Assembly (NCBI RefSeq): GCF_900101865.1
Contig: NZ_FNAH01000007.1
Span: 1-64,000 of the forward strand
Length of the DNA: 64,000 nt
Direction of reading: 5' to 3'
Source: Paracoccus isoporae
GTDB lineage: Bacteria > Pseudomonadota > Alphaproteobacteria > Rhodobacterales > Rhodobacteraceae
Position 1 is the stretch's first letter. Each line of letters opens with the position of its first letter. This document shows positions 45,964 to 54,733 of the stretch, in pieces. The position numbers and the translations under genes were made by a program. The notes under the pieces were generated by a model. It saw only the letters and a program-made list of their open reading frames with translations, ran no database searches and was not told the origin of the DNA.

Positions 45964-46857
45964 ATGAAAGACCACGGTTCCACACCCGGCCCGTCCAGCA
46001 TCGCAATGCGGCTGCAAGCCACCATGGCGTCGCTGTCCCGATCCGAGAAACAACTCGCCCTGCTGATCCTCGACCGGCCCTTCGAGGCGGCGAACATGAC
46101 GATCACCGAATTGTCGCGCGCCGCGGGCGTTTCCGACGCGACGGTGACACGGTTCTGCCGCAGGCTGGGCCTGACCGGCTATGCACAGCTTCGCCTGCAA
46201 CTCGCGGCCGAGGCCGACCGCAAGCAAACCGATCTGCGCCCCGGCCTGTCGCTGATCGACGATATCAGCCCGGATGACACGCTGGTCGATATCGTCCGCA
46301 AGACCGCCTATGCCGATATCCGCGCGGCCGAGATCACGATCAGCCAGCTCGACCTGGACCAGCTCGGGAAGCTGGTGGAGGCGGTCGCCGGCGCGGGCCG
46401 GGTGCTGGTCTTCGGCGTCGGCGCGCTCGGGCCGGTTGTCCATGACATCGTCCAGAAGCTGTTCCGGCTGGGGCTGAACGCGGCCGGGTTCAACGACATC
46501 CACACCGCGCTTGCCGCCGTCTCGATGACGGGCAGCGGCGACGTGGTTCTGGTGCTGTCCCATTCCGGCCGGACGGTGGAGGGGATCGAACTGCTGACCC
46601 TGGCCAAGACGCGCGAGGCCCATGGCGCGGTCATCACCAGCAACCCGCTGTCGAGCGCCGCGATGCTGGCCCGGACCGTGCTGGTCACGGCTGCGCGGGA
46701 CACGCCGTTTCGCAATGGCGGCATGGCCTCGCGCAGCGCGCAGCAGATCATCCTCGACTGCCTCTATGTGGCGCTCGCCCATCGCCAGTACGACAAGACC
46801 GGCGCGTTGCTGGCCACCGCCCATGACGCGCTGCGCAATCACCGGCGGGAGCGCTGA
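45964..46857 (+). CDS. MurR/RpiR-family transcriptional regulator
   Basis: A 297-residue regulator with an N-terminal helix-turn-helix (MTITELSRAAGVSDATVTRFCRRLG as in MTITELSRAAG and DATVTRFCRRLG, about residues 45-75) and a C-terminal SIS sugar-isomerase-type domain (about 130-270; LVFGVGALG, VVLVLSHSGRT, AVITSNPLS). SIS domains of this family bind phosphosugars or other small anions. The ATG at 45964 follows GAGAGGTGAG; an upstream GTG at 45859 would add a non-conserved extension. It converges on the aminotransferase gene with 22 bases between stops. The regulated target is not clear. Confidence 0.88.
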   Translation: MKDHGSTPGPSSIAMRLQATMASLSRSEKQLALLILDRPFEAANMTITELSRAAGVSDATVTRFCRRLGLTGYAQLRLQLAAEADRKQTDLRPGLSLIDDISPDDTLVDIVRKTAYADIRAAEITISQLDLDQLGKLVEAVAGAGRVLVFGVGALGPVVHDIVQKLFRLGLNAAGFNDIHTALAAVSMTGSGDVVLVLSHSGRTVEGIELLTLAKTREAHGAVITSNPLSSAAMLARTVLVTAARDTPFRNGGMASRSAQQIILDCLYVALAHRQYDKTGALLATAHDALRNHRRER

Positions 46858-46879
46858 GCCGAGCTGACCGCGGGCGCGA

Positions 46880-48355
46880 TCAACTGACCATGTCCAGGAC
46901 CGAACCGGCCTGGTCCGGGCAGGGGGAAAAGATCGCGCGCGCCGGATCGACACGGTAGCCTGCGGCAAGATCGGCCGCATCCCCGGCCAGTTCCGCCACG
47001 CTGTCGAGGATGTAGTCGACCGTGTCTTCGCGCATCAGCACGCTGAAATTCAGCCGGGTGAAGCCGGGCTTCATCACCTCCTCGCCGCGCAGGATCGCGC
47101 TGCGCAGGCTGTCCGATTCGGCCGCAGAGATCCCCAGCAGATGATGGACATAGGGCCCTGCGCAGGCGCAACCGCCCCGCGCCTGGATGCCGTATCGGTC
47201 GCTGAGCAGCCGCGTCACCAATTGCTGATGGACATGGCCGCCCGCCCCGTCACCGATCCGAAACGCGAAGATCGGAAGCCGCGCGGCCTCGGCATGTCCC
47301 AGCAGTTCCAGCCGCTCGACCCCCGACCAGCGATCCTTGGCGCGCCGGGCGAGGCTGGCGTTCATCTGCTGCATCCGCGCCGGGCTGATGGCCTGCTTGA
47401 CCAGAAAGGCGAGGGCCGCGCGGATATCTCCGATCACGTTGGGGGTGCCTGCCTCCTCGCGCGCTTCCAGCCGGTCGCTGTAATCATGGAAGCGGTCGGA
47501 AACGAAACTGACCGTGCCGCCGCCGGGCCAGGTCGGGCGCGCCGTGACCACCGCGTCCCGGCGCAGGATCAGCACACCGGACGCGCCCGGTCCGCCGATG
47601 AATTTATGTGGCGACACGACGATGGCGTCGATCACGCAGTCCGGCTCCGGCGTCATGGCAATCGGCAGATAGGGGCCGCCGCCGGCATAATCCCAGATCA
47701 TCCGCGCCCCGGCGGCCTTGGCCATGCGCGTGACCGGCGCGATCTCGGTCAGGATGCCGTTGACGTTCGAGGCCGCCGAGAAGGCGCAGACAATGTGACG
47801 ACCCTGCGCCGCGGCAAGCTCCGCGGCGAAGGCATCGAGGTCCGGTCCGCCGCCTTGCGCCTCCGCCACTGCGATCACCTCGGCCCCCGTCTCGCGCCAG
47901 GGCAGCAGGTTGGAGTGGTGCTCGTACGGGCCGGTGATGACGACGCTGCCGGGGCCGACCCCGAACAGTGCGCATAGCCGGTTGATCCCCGCCGTCGCAC
48001 CCGATCCCGTGAAGATCACCGCGTGATCCGGTCCGGCCCCGCAAAGCTGCGAGATCGTGGCGCGTGCCTCGGCCCGCAGCCGGGTCATGAAGGCCCCGCA
48101 ATGCGACGCCTCGGTATGGCTGTTGGCGTAGAAGGGCAGCACCTCGTCCATCACGAATTGCTCGACCTGCCGCAAGGCGCGGCCCGAGGCGACGTAATCC
48201 GCGTATACGAGCGGCTTCGGCCCGAACGGCCCGTCGATCATCGCGTTCTTCCCGATCAGGCCGTCCGATAGCTGGCCGATCGGATCGCCGTCCCGCAGAC
48301 CCTCCAGGAAACCATGCAGCAGACCTGGGGCAAACTCCTGTGACGAATTTAGCAT
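46880..48355 (-). CDS. Class V PLP-dependent aminotransferase/cysteine desulfurase-like enzyme
   Basis: A 491-residue enzyme of the fold type I aminotransferase V group. Visible features are YANSHTEAS near the start of the core, FTGSGATAGINRL, YEHHSNLLPWRE, and the PLP lysine in SPHKFIGGPGASGVL. Near the end is GGCACAGPYVHHLLGI, whose cysteines occupy the place of the active-site loop in Csd/SufS-like enzymes. Substrate unknown; cysteine desulfurase or a lyase are possible. The start at 48355 has GAGAGGCGTGAG before it. It diverges from an Lrp-type regulator that may control it. Confidence 0.85.
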   Translation of the reverse strand: MLNSSQEFAPGLLHGFLEGLRDGDPIGQLSDGLIGKNAMIDGPFGPKPLVYADYVASGRALRQVEQFVMDEVLPFYANSHTEASHCGAFMTRLRAEARATISQLCGAGPDHAVIFTGSGATAGINRLCALFGVGPGSVVITGPYEHHSNLLPWRETGAEVIAVAEAQGGGPDLDAFAAELAAAQGRHIVCAFSAASNVNGILTEIAPVTRMAKAAGARMIWDYAGGGPYLPIAMTPEPDCVIDAIVVSPHKFIGGPGASGVLILRRDAVVTARPTWPGGGTVSFVSDRFHDYSDRLEAREEAGTPNVIGDIRAALAFLVKQAISPARMQQMNASLARRAKDRWSGVERLELLGHAEAARLPIFAFRIGDGAGGHVHQQLVTRLLSDRYGIQARGGCACAGPYVHHLLGISAAESDSLRSAILRGEEVMKPGFTRLNFSVLMREDTVDYILDSVAELAGDAADLAAGYRVDPARAIFSPCPDQAGSVLDMVS

Positions 48356-48464
48356 CTCACGCCTCTCGCTCTTCTCCTCATGAAAATACCCCCTGCCGAC
48401 GGTTGATTCAGCACCGTTTTCTCGCCATTCTGGCGTATCCCTGTGTCGTATGATCGGATATCGC

Positions 48465-48935
48465 ATGGAACTTGACAGGATTGATCTGCGCATACTGACC
48501 GCGCTGCAGGCCGACGGCACCATGTCGCAGCGCAAGCTGTCCGAGGAGGTGGGGCTGTCGCAGAACGCTTGCTGGCGCAGGCTCCAGCGGTTGAATGCGA
48601 CGGGCATCATCCGCGGCAGCCGGGCCGAGATCGACCTGTCGGCGCTAGGGCTGGACCTCACCGTGTTCGTGATGATCCGCACCCGCCACCATTCCAAGGA
48701 CTGGGCGGACGGGTTCCGCCGCCATGTCGAGAAACTGCCGGAGGTGACGGATTTCTTTCGGATCGGCGGCGACTGGGACTATCTGCTGAAGGTCACGGCG
48801 CGGGGCGTGGCAGGGTATGACGCCTTCTACCAGCGGCTCATCACCGATCTGGACCTGGCCGCGGTGACCGGCTTCTTCTCGATGGAGGCGATCCTGCAGA
48901 ACCGCCCGCTCGATCTGTCCCGGCTGGGCAGATAG
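48465..48935 (+). CDS. Lrp/AsnC-family transcriptional regulator
   Basis: A 156-residue regulator: N-terminal helix-turn-helix (MSQRKLSEEVGLSQNACWRRLQRL, read as MSQRKLSEEVGLSQ and ACWRRLQRL) followed by the ligand-binding RAM domain (VTDFFRIGGDWDYLLKVTA, then DLAAVTGFFSMEAI). It is divergent from the aminotransferase gene with about 110 bases between, the usual layout for local Lrp control by an amino acid. An ATG at 48450 would add five residues; the 48465 start begins the conserved region. Confidence 0.9.
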   Translation: MELDRIDLRILTALQADGTMSQRKLSEEVGLSQNACWRRLQRLNATGIIRGSRAEIDLSALGLDLTVFVMIRTRHHSKDWADGFRRHVEKLPEVTDFFRIGGDWDYLLKVTARGVAGYDAFYQRLITDLDLAAVTGFFSMEAILQNRPLDLSRLGR

Positions 48936-48945
48936 CGCCGCGCGC

Positions 48946-49242
48946 TCAGCCCGGCCCGAACGGGTTTTCGACCCGGCAGCCGCAGCGACGGAACGCGGCA
49001 CCGCTGCCGGTCACGACAACTGTATGATGGCACAGCGCGGTTGCCGCGATCAGCAGGGCCGCGTCGTCCCCATCCGGCGCGTACGGCGAGCGGCCCCGGA
49101 TTCGCACCACATCCGCGCCGACTTGCAGCAGATGATCTCCGAACAGCGACAGGCAGCGATGCAGCCATGCGCGCCTGCACATGAACCGGCAGGCGCGCGG
49201 GTCGCGCGGACGTGATGCGGGGTGATCGAATCGGGTGGCCAT
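48946..49242 (-). pseudogene. Remnant of a VapC-type PIN-domain toxin
   Basis: The minus-strand frame matches the C-terminal half of VapC toxins: FGDHLLQVGADVVRIRGR, LLIAATALCHHTVVVTG and the end CRVENPF, where intact proteins have DALIAATA and TRNVADF. The N-terminal half with the first catalytic aspartate is missing, an extra residue spoils the D-A-L-I motif, and TRN has become TGS. No VapB-like gene is seen upstream. I read it as a decayed toxin gene of a former vapBC pair. Confidence 0.55.
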
Positions 49243-49315
49243 GCGGGTTCCGCCAAAGGCGGAACCGCGCCACAGTGAGCCATTATCCACAAACCCTTTC
49301 GGGAGCGCGGTCGTC

Positions 49316-50302
49316 ATGTTGTCACGACGAGATTTCACCTTCTCCGTTCTGGCCGGAATTGCGGCCCCGGCCGTGTCGCTTGCGCAGGGGCAGGGCGCCG
49401 GCGCGATCCGCGCCGCCTTGCCCGGTCTGACCCAGCTTCACGCCATCCTGGTGCAGCGCGGCGGCGATCTGGTTCTGGTCGAGGCGCCGCGCGGGCCGGG
49501 GCTGCGCCGACCGGCCAACATCAAGTCCTGCTCCAAGAGCATTCTCGCGCTTCTGCTGGGCGAGGCGATGGCGCGCGGGGCGGTGCCGGGGCTGCAGACG
49601 CGGCTTGCCGATCTGGCGCCCGACCTGGTTCCGGCAAACGCCACCCAGGGCGCGGGCGATCTGACGCTCGAGGACATGGTCACGCTGCGGGGCGGGCTGG
49701 AAAGCACTTCGGGGGGAAATTACGGCAGTTGGGTCAGCTCCGCTAACTGGGTTGCTTACGCGCTGCGCCAGCCGCGTGTCAGCCCGAATGGCGGGCGCAT
49801 GATCTATTCCACCGGCACCACGCATGTGCTGGGCGCGGCGCTCAGCCGGGCCACGGGGCGCAGCCTGCTGGATCTGGCGCGGGCATCGCTGGGGCAGGGG
49901 CTTGGGATCGACATCCCACCATGGACGCGCGACCCGCAGGGCTTCTATTTCGGCGGCAACGAGATGGCGATGAGCCCGGAGGCGATGCTGCGCGTGGCGG
50001 TGATGATGCGCGATGGCGGTCGCTTTCAGGGCCGGCAGGTGATCCCACAGGACTGGGTGCGGGCCTCGCAGCAGCCGCGCACCGTCTCGCCCTATTCCGG
50101 GCTGGCCTATGGCTATGGCTGGTTCATCAGCGAGACCGGCTGGATTCTGGCGCGCGGCTATGGCGGGCAGATCATCGCCGCCAATCCGCGGCGCGACCTG
50201 GCGGTGGCCATCACGTCCGACCCGACGCGGCCGGCGCGCTCCGGCGGGTATTTCGGGGATCTGATGCGGCTGCTCGACGGGCCGGTCCTGGGTCTCGCCT
50301 GA
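49316..50302 (+). CDS. Tat-exported serine hydrolase (beta-lactamase class C family)
   Basis: A 328-residue exported hydrolase. It begins with a twin-arginine signal (SRRDFTFSVLAG, cleavage near LAQG). The active-site SxxK is in SCSKSIL, the Tyr motif in YSTGT, and the third motif, normally KTG or HxG, appears as GYGG near the end. Family members include class C-type esterases and 6-aminohexanoate-dimer hydrolases; a true beta-lactamase is unlikely as KTG is absent. ATG at 49316 follows GGGAGCGCGG. Confidence 0.82.
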   Translation: MLSRRDFTFSVLAGIAAPAVSLAQGQGAGAIRAALPGLTQLHAILVQRGGDLVLVEAPRGPGLRRPANIKSCSKSILALLLGEAMARGAVPGLQTRLADLAPDLVPANATQGAGDLTLEDMVTLRGGLESTSGGNYGSWVSSANWVAYALRQPRVSPNGGRMIYSTGTTHVLGAALSRATGRSLLDLARASLGQGLGIDIPPWTRDPQGFYFGGNEMAMSPEAMLRVAVMMRDGGRFQGRQVIPQDWVRASQQPRTVSPYSGLAYGYGWFISETGWILARGYGGQIIAANPRRDLAVAITSDPTRPARSGGYFGDLMRLLDGPVLGLA

Positions 50303-50458
50303 CCGGGTGCCGCCTTCGCCCTTGAAACGGGCTGGCGGACGTGGCGTTCCGGTCGCGGACGGTTTGCACCGGGCCGGCAAACCTGACTATGGTCGGCGCA
50401 GACCCGGAGCGGGATGCAGACCCGATCCGGCCCGTCCCGACCGTCGAAGGATGCTGCC

Positions 50459-52111
50459 ATGGACTGGAAGAAGCCGCTTGGCCTGTCGCTGCTGCCGCTG
50501 TTCCTGGGATTGTTGTTCTTCTCCGCCTCGCTGACCCCGTCACTGATCCCGCGCGGCTGGTTCATGCAGGGCGTGCTGGGCGGCGTCGTCGCCGCCATCG
50601 GCTATCTGGTCGGACGCTTCGCCCTGATGCTCTGGCGTCAGATGGCGCTTCCCAGATGGCGGGGCCTGCCCTTCGCGATCGGCCATGCGGCGATCGGCCT
50701 TCCGGTCGCGGTGATCCTGATCCTGTCGCTGAGCAAGGCGGGAAGCTGGCAGAACGCCATACGCGCGCGCATGGGGATGGAACTGATCGACGCCACACCG
50801 GTGCTGCGCATGGTCGGGCTGGCCCTGACCGTGTTCGGGCTGCTGATTCTCTTGGGCTGGCTGGTGCAGATCCTGTTCGACCGCACGCGCCGCTGGCTCT
50901 ATCGCTTCATGCCGGAGCGGACGGCGAACGTGGCCGGGCTGGTGATTGTGGGCCTGCTGCTGCTGATCGTCACGCGGGACGGGCTGATCGACCGGCTGAT
51001 CGGGGTCTTCGACCGCACCTATACCGTGGCGCAGAAGCTGACCACGCCGGACCGGCCGCCCCCGGCCGAGCCGCTGCGCTCCGGCAGCGAGGCCTCGCTG
51101 ATCGGCTGGGCGGATATGGGTCAGCCGGGGCGCAACTTCATATCCGGCGGACCGCGGGCCGGGGACATCGCCGATTTCACCGGCGGCGCGGCGATGGAGC
51201 CGCTGCGGGTCTATGTCGGCCTCGCCAATGCCGATGACGCGCAGGGAAGATCCGATCTGGCGCTGGCCGAGTTACAGCGTATCGGCGCATTCGAGCGTGA
51301 GGTGCTGATCGTGGCCATGCCGACCGGCACGGGCTGGCTGGATCCGGGCAGTTTCGATCCGCTGGAATACATGCATGGCGGCGATATCGCCTCGGTGGCG
51401 GTGCAATATTCCTATCTGCAATCGCCGCTGGCGCTGATTATCGAAACCGATGCCGGTCTTCAGCAGGCCCATAGCCTCGTCTCGACCATCCATCGCTACT
51501 GGCGCAGCCTGCCCGAAGACGCGCGCCCGCGCCTCTATATGCATGGGCTGAGCCTCGGGGCCTGGGCGTCCATGTACGGCACCGATCTCGAGGCTCTGCT
51601 GGATGACCCGATTGACGGCGCGCTCTGGGTCGGTCCGCCCTTCCCCTCGGCCCGCTGGAACGAGGCGATGGCCGCGCGCAATCCCGGCTCGCCCTATGTG
51701 GCACCTGATGTGGGCGACGGACGGCTGTTCCGCTTTGCCAGCCACACGAAGGACGCCGGCGGGCCCGATGGCTGGGGCAGCATGCGGCTGATGTTCCTGC
51801 AATATTCGAGCGATCCCATCGTGTTCTACGAACCCGCCTCGCTGTTTCGCGCGCCGAGATGGATGCGGGAGCCGCCCGCCGCGGATGTCTCGCCCGATCT
51901 CAGCTTCATGCCCATCGTGACCCAGTTCCAGCTGGCGCTCGACATGGCCTTTTCACTGGCTGCCCCGGCGGGCCACGGCCATTCCTATTACGCCCATGAC
52001 TATATCGGCCCATGGGCGGCGGTGACCGCGCCCGAGGGGTGGACCGAAGCCGATACGGCGCGGCTCAAGCAGATCTGCGATAATGGCTTGCAGAAGGGCT
52101 GCGACAATTGA
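50459..52111 (+). CDS. Membrane alpha/beta-hydrolase (Abhydrolase_9 family)
   Basis: A 550-residue protein with four or five N-terminal membrane segments (about residues 8-25, 36-55, 75-95, 115-135, 155-172) and a C-terminal alpha/beta hydrolase domain. The nucleophile elbow is HGLSLGAW (Gly-x-Ser-x-Gly), with GHGHSYY near the end supplying a likely catalytic histidine. Families of this build act on lipids or membrane esters; the substrate is unknown. Start ATG at 50459 follows GAAGGATGCTGCC. The 3' end overlaps the next gene by 4 bases. Confidence 0.85.
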   Translation: MDWKKPLGLSLLPLFLGLLFFSASLTPSLIPRGWFMQGVLGGVVAAIGYLVGRFALMLWRQMALPRWRGLPFAIGHAAIGLPVAVILILSLSKAGSWQNAIRARMGMELIDATPVLRMVGLALTVFGLLILLGWLVQILFDRTRRWLYRFMPERTANVAGLVIVGLLLLIVTRDGLIDRLIGVFDRTYTVAQKLTTPDRPPPAEPLRSGSEASLIGWADMGQPGRNFISGGPRAGDIADFTGGAAMEPLRVYVGLANADDAQGRSDLALAELQRIGAFEREVLIVAMPTGTGWLDPGSFDPLEYMHGGDIASVAVQYSYLQSPLALIIETDAGLQQAHSLVSTIHRYWRSLPEDARPRLYMHGLSLGAWASMYGTDLEALLDDPIDGALWVGPPFPSARWNEAMAARNPGSPYVAPDVGDGRLFRFASHTKDAGGPDGWGSMRLMFLQYSSDPIVFYEPASLFRAPRWMREPPAADVSPDLSFMPIVTQFQLALDMAFSLAAPAGHGHSYYAHDYIGPWAAVTAPEGWTEADTARLKQICDNGLQKGCDN

Positions 52112-52956
52112 CACGCCGCACAGGCTGGATCGCGGCGGGTCTGGTCGTTCTGGTTCTGGCCGCCCTCATCGGCAACACGCTGCGCCACCGGATGGGGCTG
52201 ACCGCCTATGAGCGCAGCCCCGAGGCGCAGCGGGCGCGGCTGGCGGCGCATTGGCGGATGATCCCGCCCGCCGCGGCCCTCTCTGATGCCGGTTCGGTCC
52301 TGCTCTCGGGCTGCGACGGGGTGCGCGACAATATGGAGTTCTGGGGCGGCGTCATGGCGGGGCGCGGCCATGAGGCGCTGATCCTCGACAGCCATACCCC
52401 GCGCGGGCTGGATGATTTCGACACCTGGCGGCTGCTTTGCGTGGGTCAGGTCTTGCCCGGCGCGCAGCGGGCGGGGGATCTGGCCGTGGCGATGGCCCAG
52501 ACCGCGCGGGAGGACGTGATCCTGCTGGGCGCATCTCACGGCGGTTGGACGGTGCTGGAGTTCCTGCGGCAGAGCCTGACTGGAACGGTCCCGCCCGGCC
52601 TTTCCGACTGGCCCGCACCGCCCGCCGGTCTGCTGCGGCAGGTGGGCGCGGCGGTCGTGCTGTATCCCTATTGCGGGGCGCTGAACGGGGCGGCGGCGGG
52701 GGATTGGTCAGCAATGCCGCCGGTGCTGATGATCGTGGCCGCCGAGGATGAGCTGGGGCTGGCCGATGATTGTATCGCCATGGCAGAGGCGCTGCGGGAT
52801 CGCGGCGCGACGCTCGATCTGCTGGTCTATGAGGGCGCGGGACATGGTTTCGATCAGCAGGAAAGGGCGGCGTTCTCGACGCTGGACTATCGCCCCGAGC
52901 TGCGGGACCGGGCCAAGGCGGATGTGGCGGCGTTTCTGGATCAATATGGGCTATGA
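52108..52956 (+). CDS. Membrane-anchored alpha/beta hydrolase, dienelactone-hydrolase-like
   Basis: A 282-residue protein starting from TTG in the overlap TTGA with the preceding stop. Residues 6-22 form an N-terminal membrane anchor or uncleaved signal. The hydrolase domain has the nucleophile motif LGASHGGW, YPYCGALNG, and a late histidine in EGAGHGFD. The layout resembles dienelactone hydrolase family enzymes. Coupling to the upstream hydrolase suggests a shared pathway, unknown. Confidence 0.82.
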   Translation: MTRRTGWIAAGLVVLVLAALIGNTLRHRMGLTAYERSPEAQRARLAAHWRMIPPAAALSDAGSVLLSGCDGVRDNMEFWGGVMAGRGHEALILDSHTPRGLDDFDTWRLLCVGQVLPGAQRAGDLAVAMAQTAREDVILLGASHGGWTVLEFLRQSLTGTVPPGLSDWPAPPAGLLRQVGAAVVLYPYCGALNGAAAGDWSAMPPVLMIVAAEDELGLADDCIAMAEALRDRGATLDLLVYEGAGHGFDQQERAAFSTLDYRPELRDRAKADVAAFLDQYGL

Positions 52957-52983
52957 AAGCGACCCCAAGCACGTCCTAAGAGA

Positions 52984-53141
52984 GGGCCAGCGTCCGACCG
53001 CGGGCTGACGCTGCCGACAGCTCATCAGCGCACTTTATGGTCCACTCTCGCTGAACAGCCCTTCGAAGCGGACCGGCCAAGAAGCGTCCGCCCATCATGC
53101 GGTGCATGTCCAAGACATGACGGGCGGTCGGACGCTGGCCC
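52984..53141. repeat. Long palindromic repeat (18-bp perfect arms)
   Basis: GGGCCAGCGTCCGACCGC at 52984-53001 is exactly complementary to the 18 bases at 53124-53141, with 122 bases between. It lies in the 274-base gap between the converging dienelactone-hydrolase-like and atf genes, so it may act as a bidirectional terminator. Its right arm begins a longer sequence found again upstream of atf. Confidence 0.7.
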
Positions 53142-53173
53142 GGCGGCGCTGCGCGCCTTGGTTCCGGGCCGAG
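53124..53173 (+). repeat. GC-rich dispersed repeat, copy 1
   Basis: Bases 53124-53160 are identical to 54660-54696 over 37 positions (starting GCGGTCGGACGCTGGCCC), and similarity goes on after two mismatches through TCCGGGCCG. It lies downstream of atf. Confidence 0.75.
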
Positions 53174-53230
53174 TCTGCTACGGCGAAGGCGGGGGCGTGC
53201 TACCCCGGCCCAAGCCTATGGTGATCGGGC

Positions 53231-54601
53231 TTACCCGAGCACCTCCTCAATCGCCCCTGCCGTTGCCGCAACGATCTGATCCGCCTCCGCCTTCGACAAA
53301 CACAGCGGCGGGGCAAAGCCCAGAATATCGCCCTGCGGCATGGCCCGCGCGATCACCCCGCGCTTGGCCATGGCACCAACGATCTTGGCCCCCTTGCCCT
53401 CCGAGGCCGGGAAGAATTCGCGCTTGTCCCGATCCGCGACCAGTTCGACGGCACACAGCATCCCCTCGCCGCGCACCTCGCCGACATGCGCATGCCCACC
53501 GACCGCATCGGCCATCGCCTTGTTCAGATAGGCCCCGACCTCGCCCGCATTCCGGACCAGCCCCAACTCGTCGATCAGCTTGAGATTGGCGATCCCCGCT
53601 GCCGCGCCGATCGGATGGGCCGAATAGGTCCAGCCATGCCCCAGCACGCCGAACTCATCCGCGCCCTGCATCAGCACCTCCCACATGCGGTTCCCGACAA
53701 TCGTTGCCGAAAGCGGCGCATAGGCCGAGGTCAACCCCTTTGCGCAGGTGATCAGATCCGGCTTCAGCCCGTAATGATCCGAGCCGAACATCGTGCCCAG
53801 ACGCCCGAACCCGGTCACGACCTCATCCACGATCAGCAGGATGTCGTGTTTCCGCAGAACCTTCTGGATCGCCTCCCAATAGCCTTCCGGCGGCGGCACG
53901 ATGCCGCCCGTGCCGAGGATCGGCTCACCGATGAAGGCGGCGATGGTGCCGGCCCCTTCGGCGGCGATCAGCTCTTCCAGTTTCTCGACGCAATGGGCGG
54001 TGAAATCGTCCTCGCTCATCCCGGCTTCGGGGCGGCGGAAATAATAGGGCGCCTCGGTATGGATCACCTGCGCCAGCGGCAGGTCGAATTTCTTGTGAAA
54101 CAGCTCCAGCCCGGTCAGCGAGCCGGTGACCAGGCCCGAGCCGTGATAGCCACGCCAGCGCGAGATGATCTTCTTCTTCTCCGGCCGGCCGAGGATATTG
54201 TTGTAGTACCAGACCAGCTTGACATTGGTTTCGTTGGCGTCCGAGCCGCCCAGCCCGAAATACACCCGCGCCATGCCCTCCGGCGCGCGCTCCATGACCA
54301 TCTTGGACAGGGTGATATTCGCCTCGGATCCATGCCCGGCATAGGCGTGGTAATAGGCCAGCTCATGCGCCTGCTTGGCAATCGCCTCGCTGATCTCGGT
54401 GCGGCCATAGCCGACATTGACGCAATACAGCCCCGCGAAGCCGTCCAGCAGGCGGTTGCCGTCGCGATCGGTGATGAACACGCCCTCGCCGCCGGTGACG
54501 ATGCGCTGTGCCGCCTCGCCCCGGGCGAATTGCGACAGATGGGTCGAGGGGTGCATGAAGTTCTCGCGGTCCCATTTGGCGAGTTCGTCATTGGTCAGCA
54601 T
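53231..54601 (-). CDS. atf: Diaminobutyrate aminotransferase of ectoine catabolism (Atf/DoeD)
   Basis: A 456-residue class III aminotransferase. Motifs are [11 protein letters not shown] near the start, [34 protein letters not shown] (as [12 protein letters not shown]) and the PLP lysine in CAKGLTSAY. In the ectoine pathway this enzyme transaminates L-2,4-diaminobutyrate to aspartate semialdehyde. The ATG at 54601 has AAGGAAGATAAG upstream. The family assignment is sure; the substrate follows from the neighbouring ssd, asnC and enuR-ueh-eut genes. Confidence 0.9.
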   Translation of the reverse strand: MLTNDELAKWDRENFMHPSTHLSQFARGEAAQRIVTGGEGVFITDRDGNRLLDGFAGLYCVNVGYGRTEISEAIAKQAHELAYYHAYAGHGSEANITLSKMVMERAPEGMARVYFGLGGSDANETNVKLVWYYNNILGRPEKKKIISRWRGYHGSGLVTGSLTGLELFHKKFDLPLAQVIHTEAPYYFRRPEAGMSEDDFTAHCVEKLEELIAAEGAGTIAAFIGEPILGTGGIVPPPEGYWEAIQKVLRKHDILLIVDEVVTGFGRLGTMFGSDHYGLKPDLITCAKGLTSAYAPLSATIVGNRMWEVLMQGADEFGVLGHGWTYSAHPIGAAAGIANLKLIDELGLVRNAGEVGAYLNKAMADAVGGHAHVGEVRGEGMLCAVELVADRDKREFFPASEGKGAKIVGAMAKRGVIARAMPQGDILGFAPPLCLSKAEADQIVAATAGAIEEVLG

Positions 54602-54659
54602 CTTATCTTCCTTCTACGTTCATCCTGTTTGTGGCAGAGGGCCGGCGTCCGCCCTGGGA

Positions 54660-54709
54660 GCGGTCGGACGCTGGCCCGGCGGCGCTGCGCGCCTTGACTC
54701 CGGGCCGGG
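54660..54709 (+). repeat. GC-rich dispersed repeat, copy 2
   Basis: The second copy of the 37-base identical repeat, in the 132-base gap between atf and ssd. To its left GAGGGCCGGCGTCC at 54637-54650 forms an imperfect inverted repeat with GGACGCTGGCCC, so this copy folds as a much tighter hairpin than copy 1. Confidence 0.75.
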
Positions 54710-54733
54710 TGCTTTGCACTTGCCATCTTCGCC

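Noticed and set aside
49316..50302. Antibiotic-resistance beta-lactamase
   Set aside because: SxxK is present but the KTG motif is not; the sequence is closer to generic class C-type esterases.
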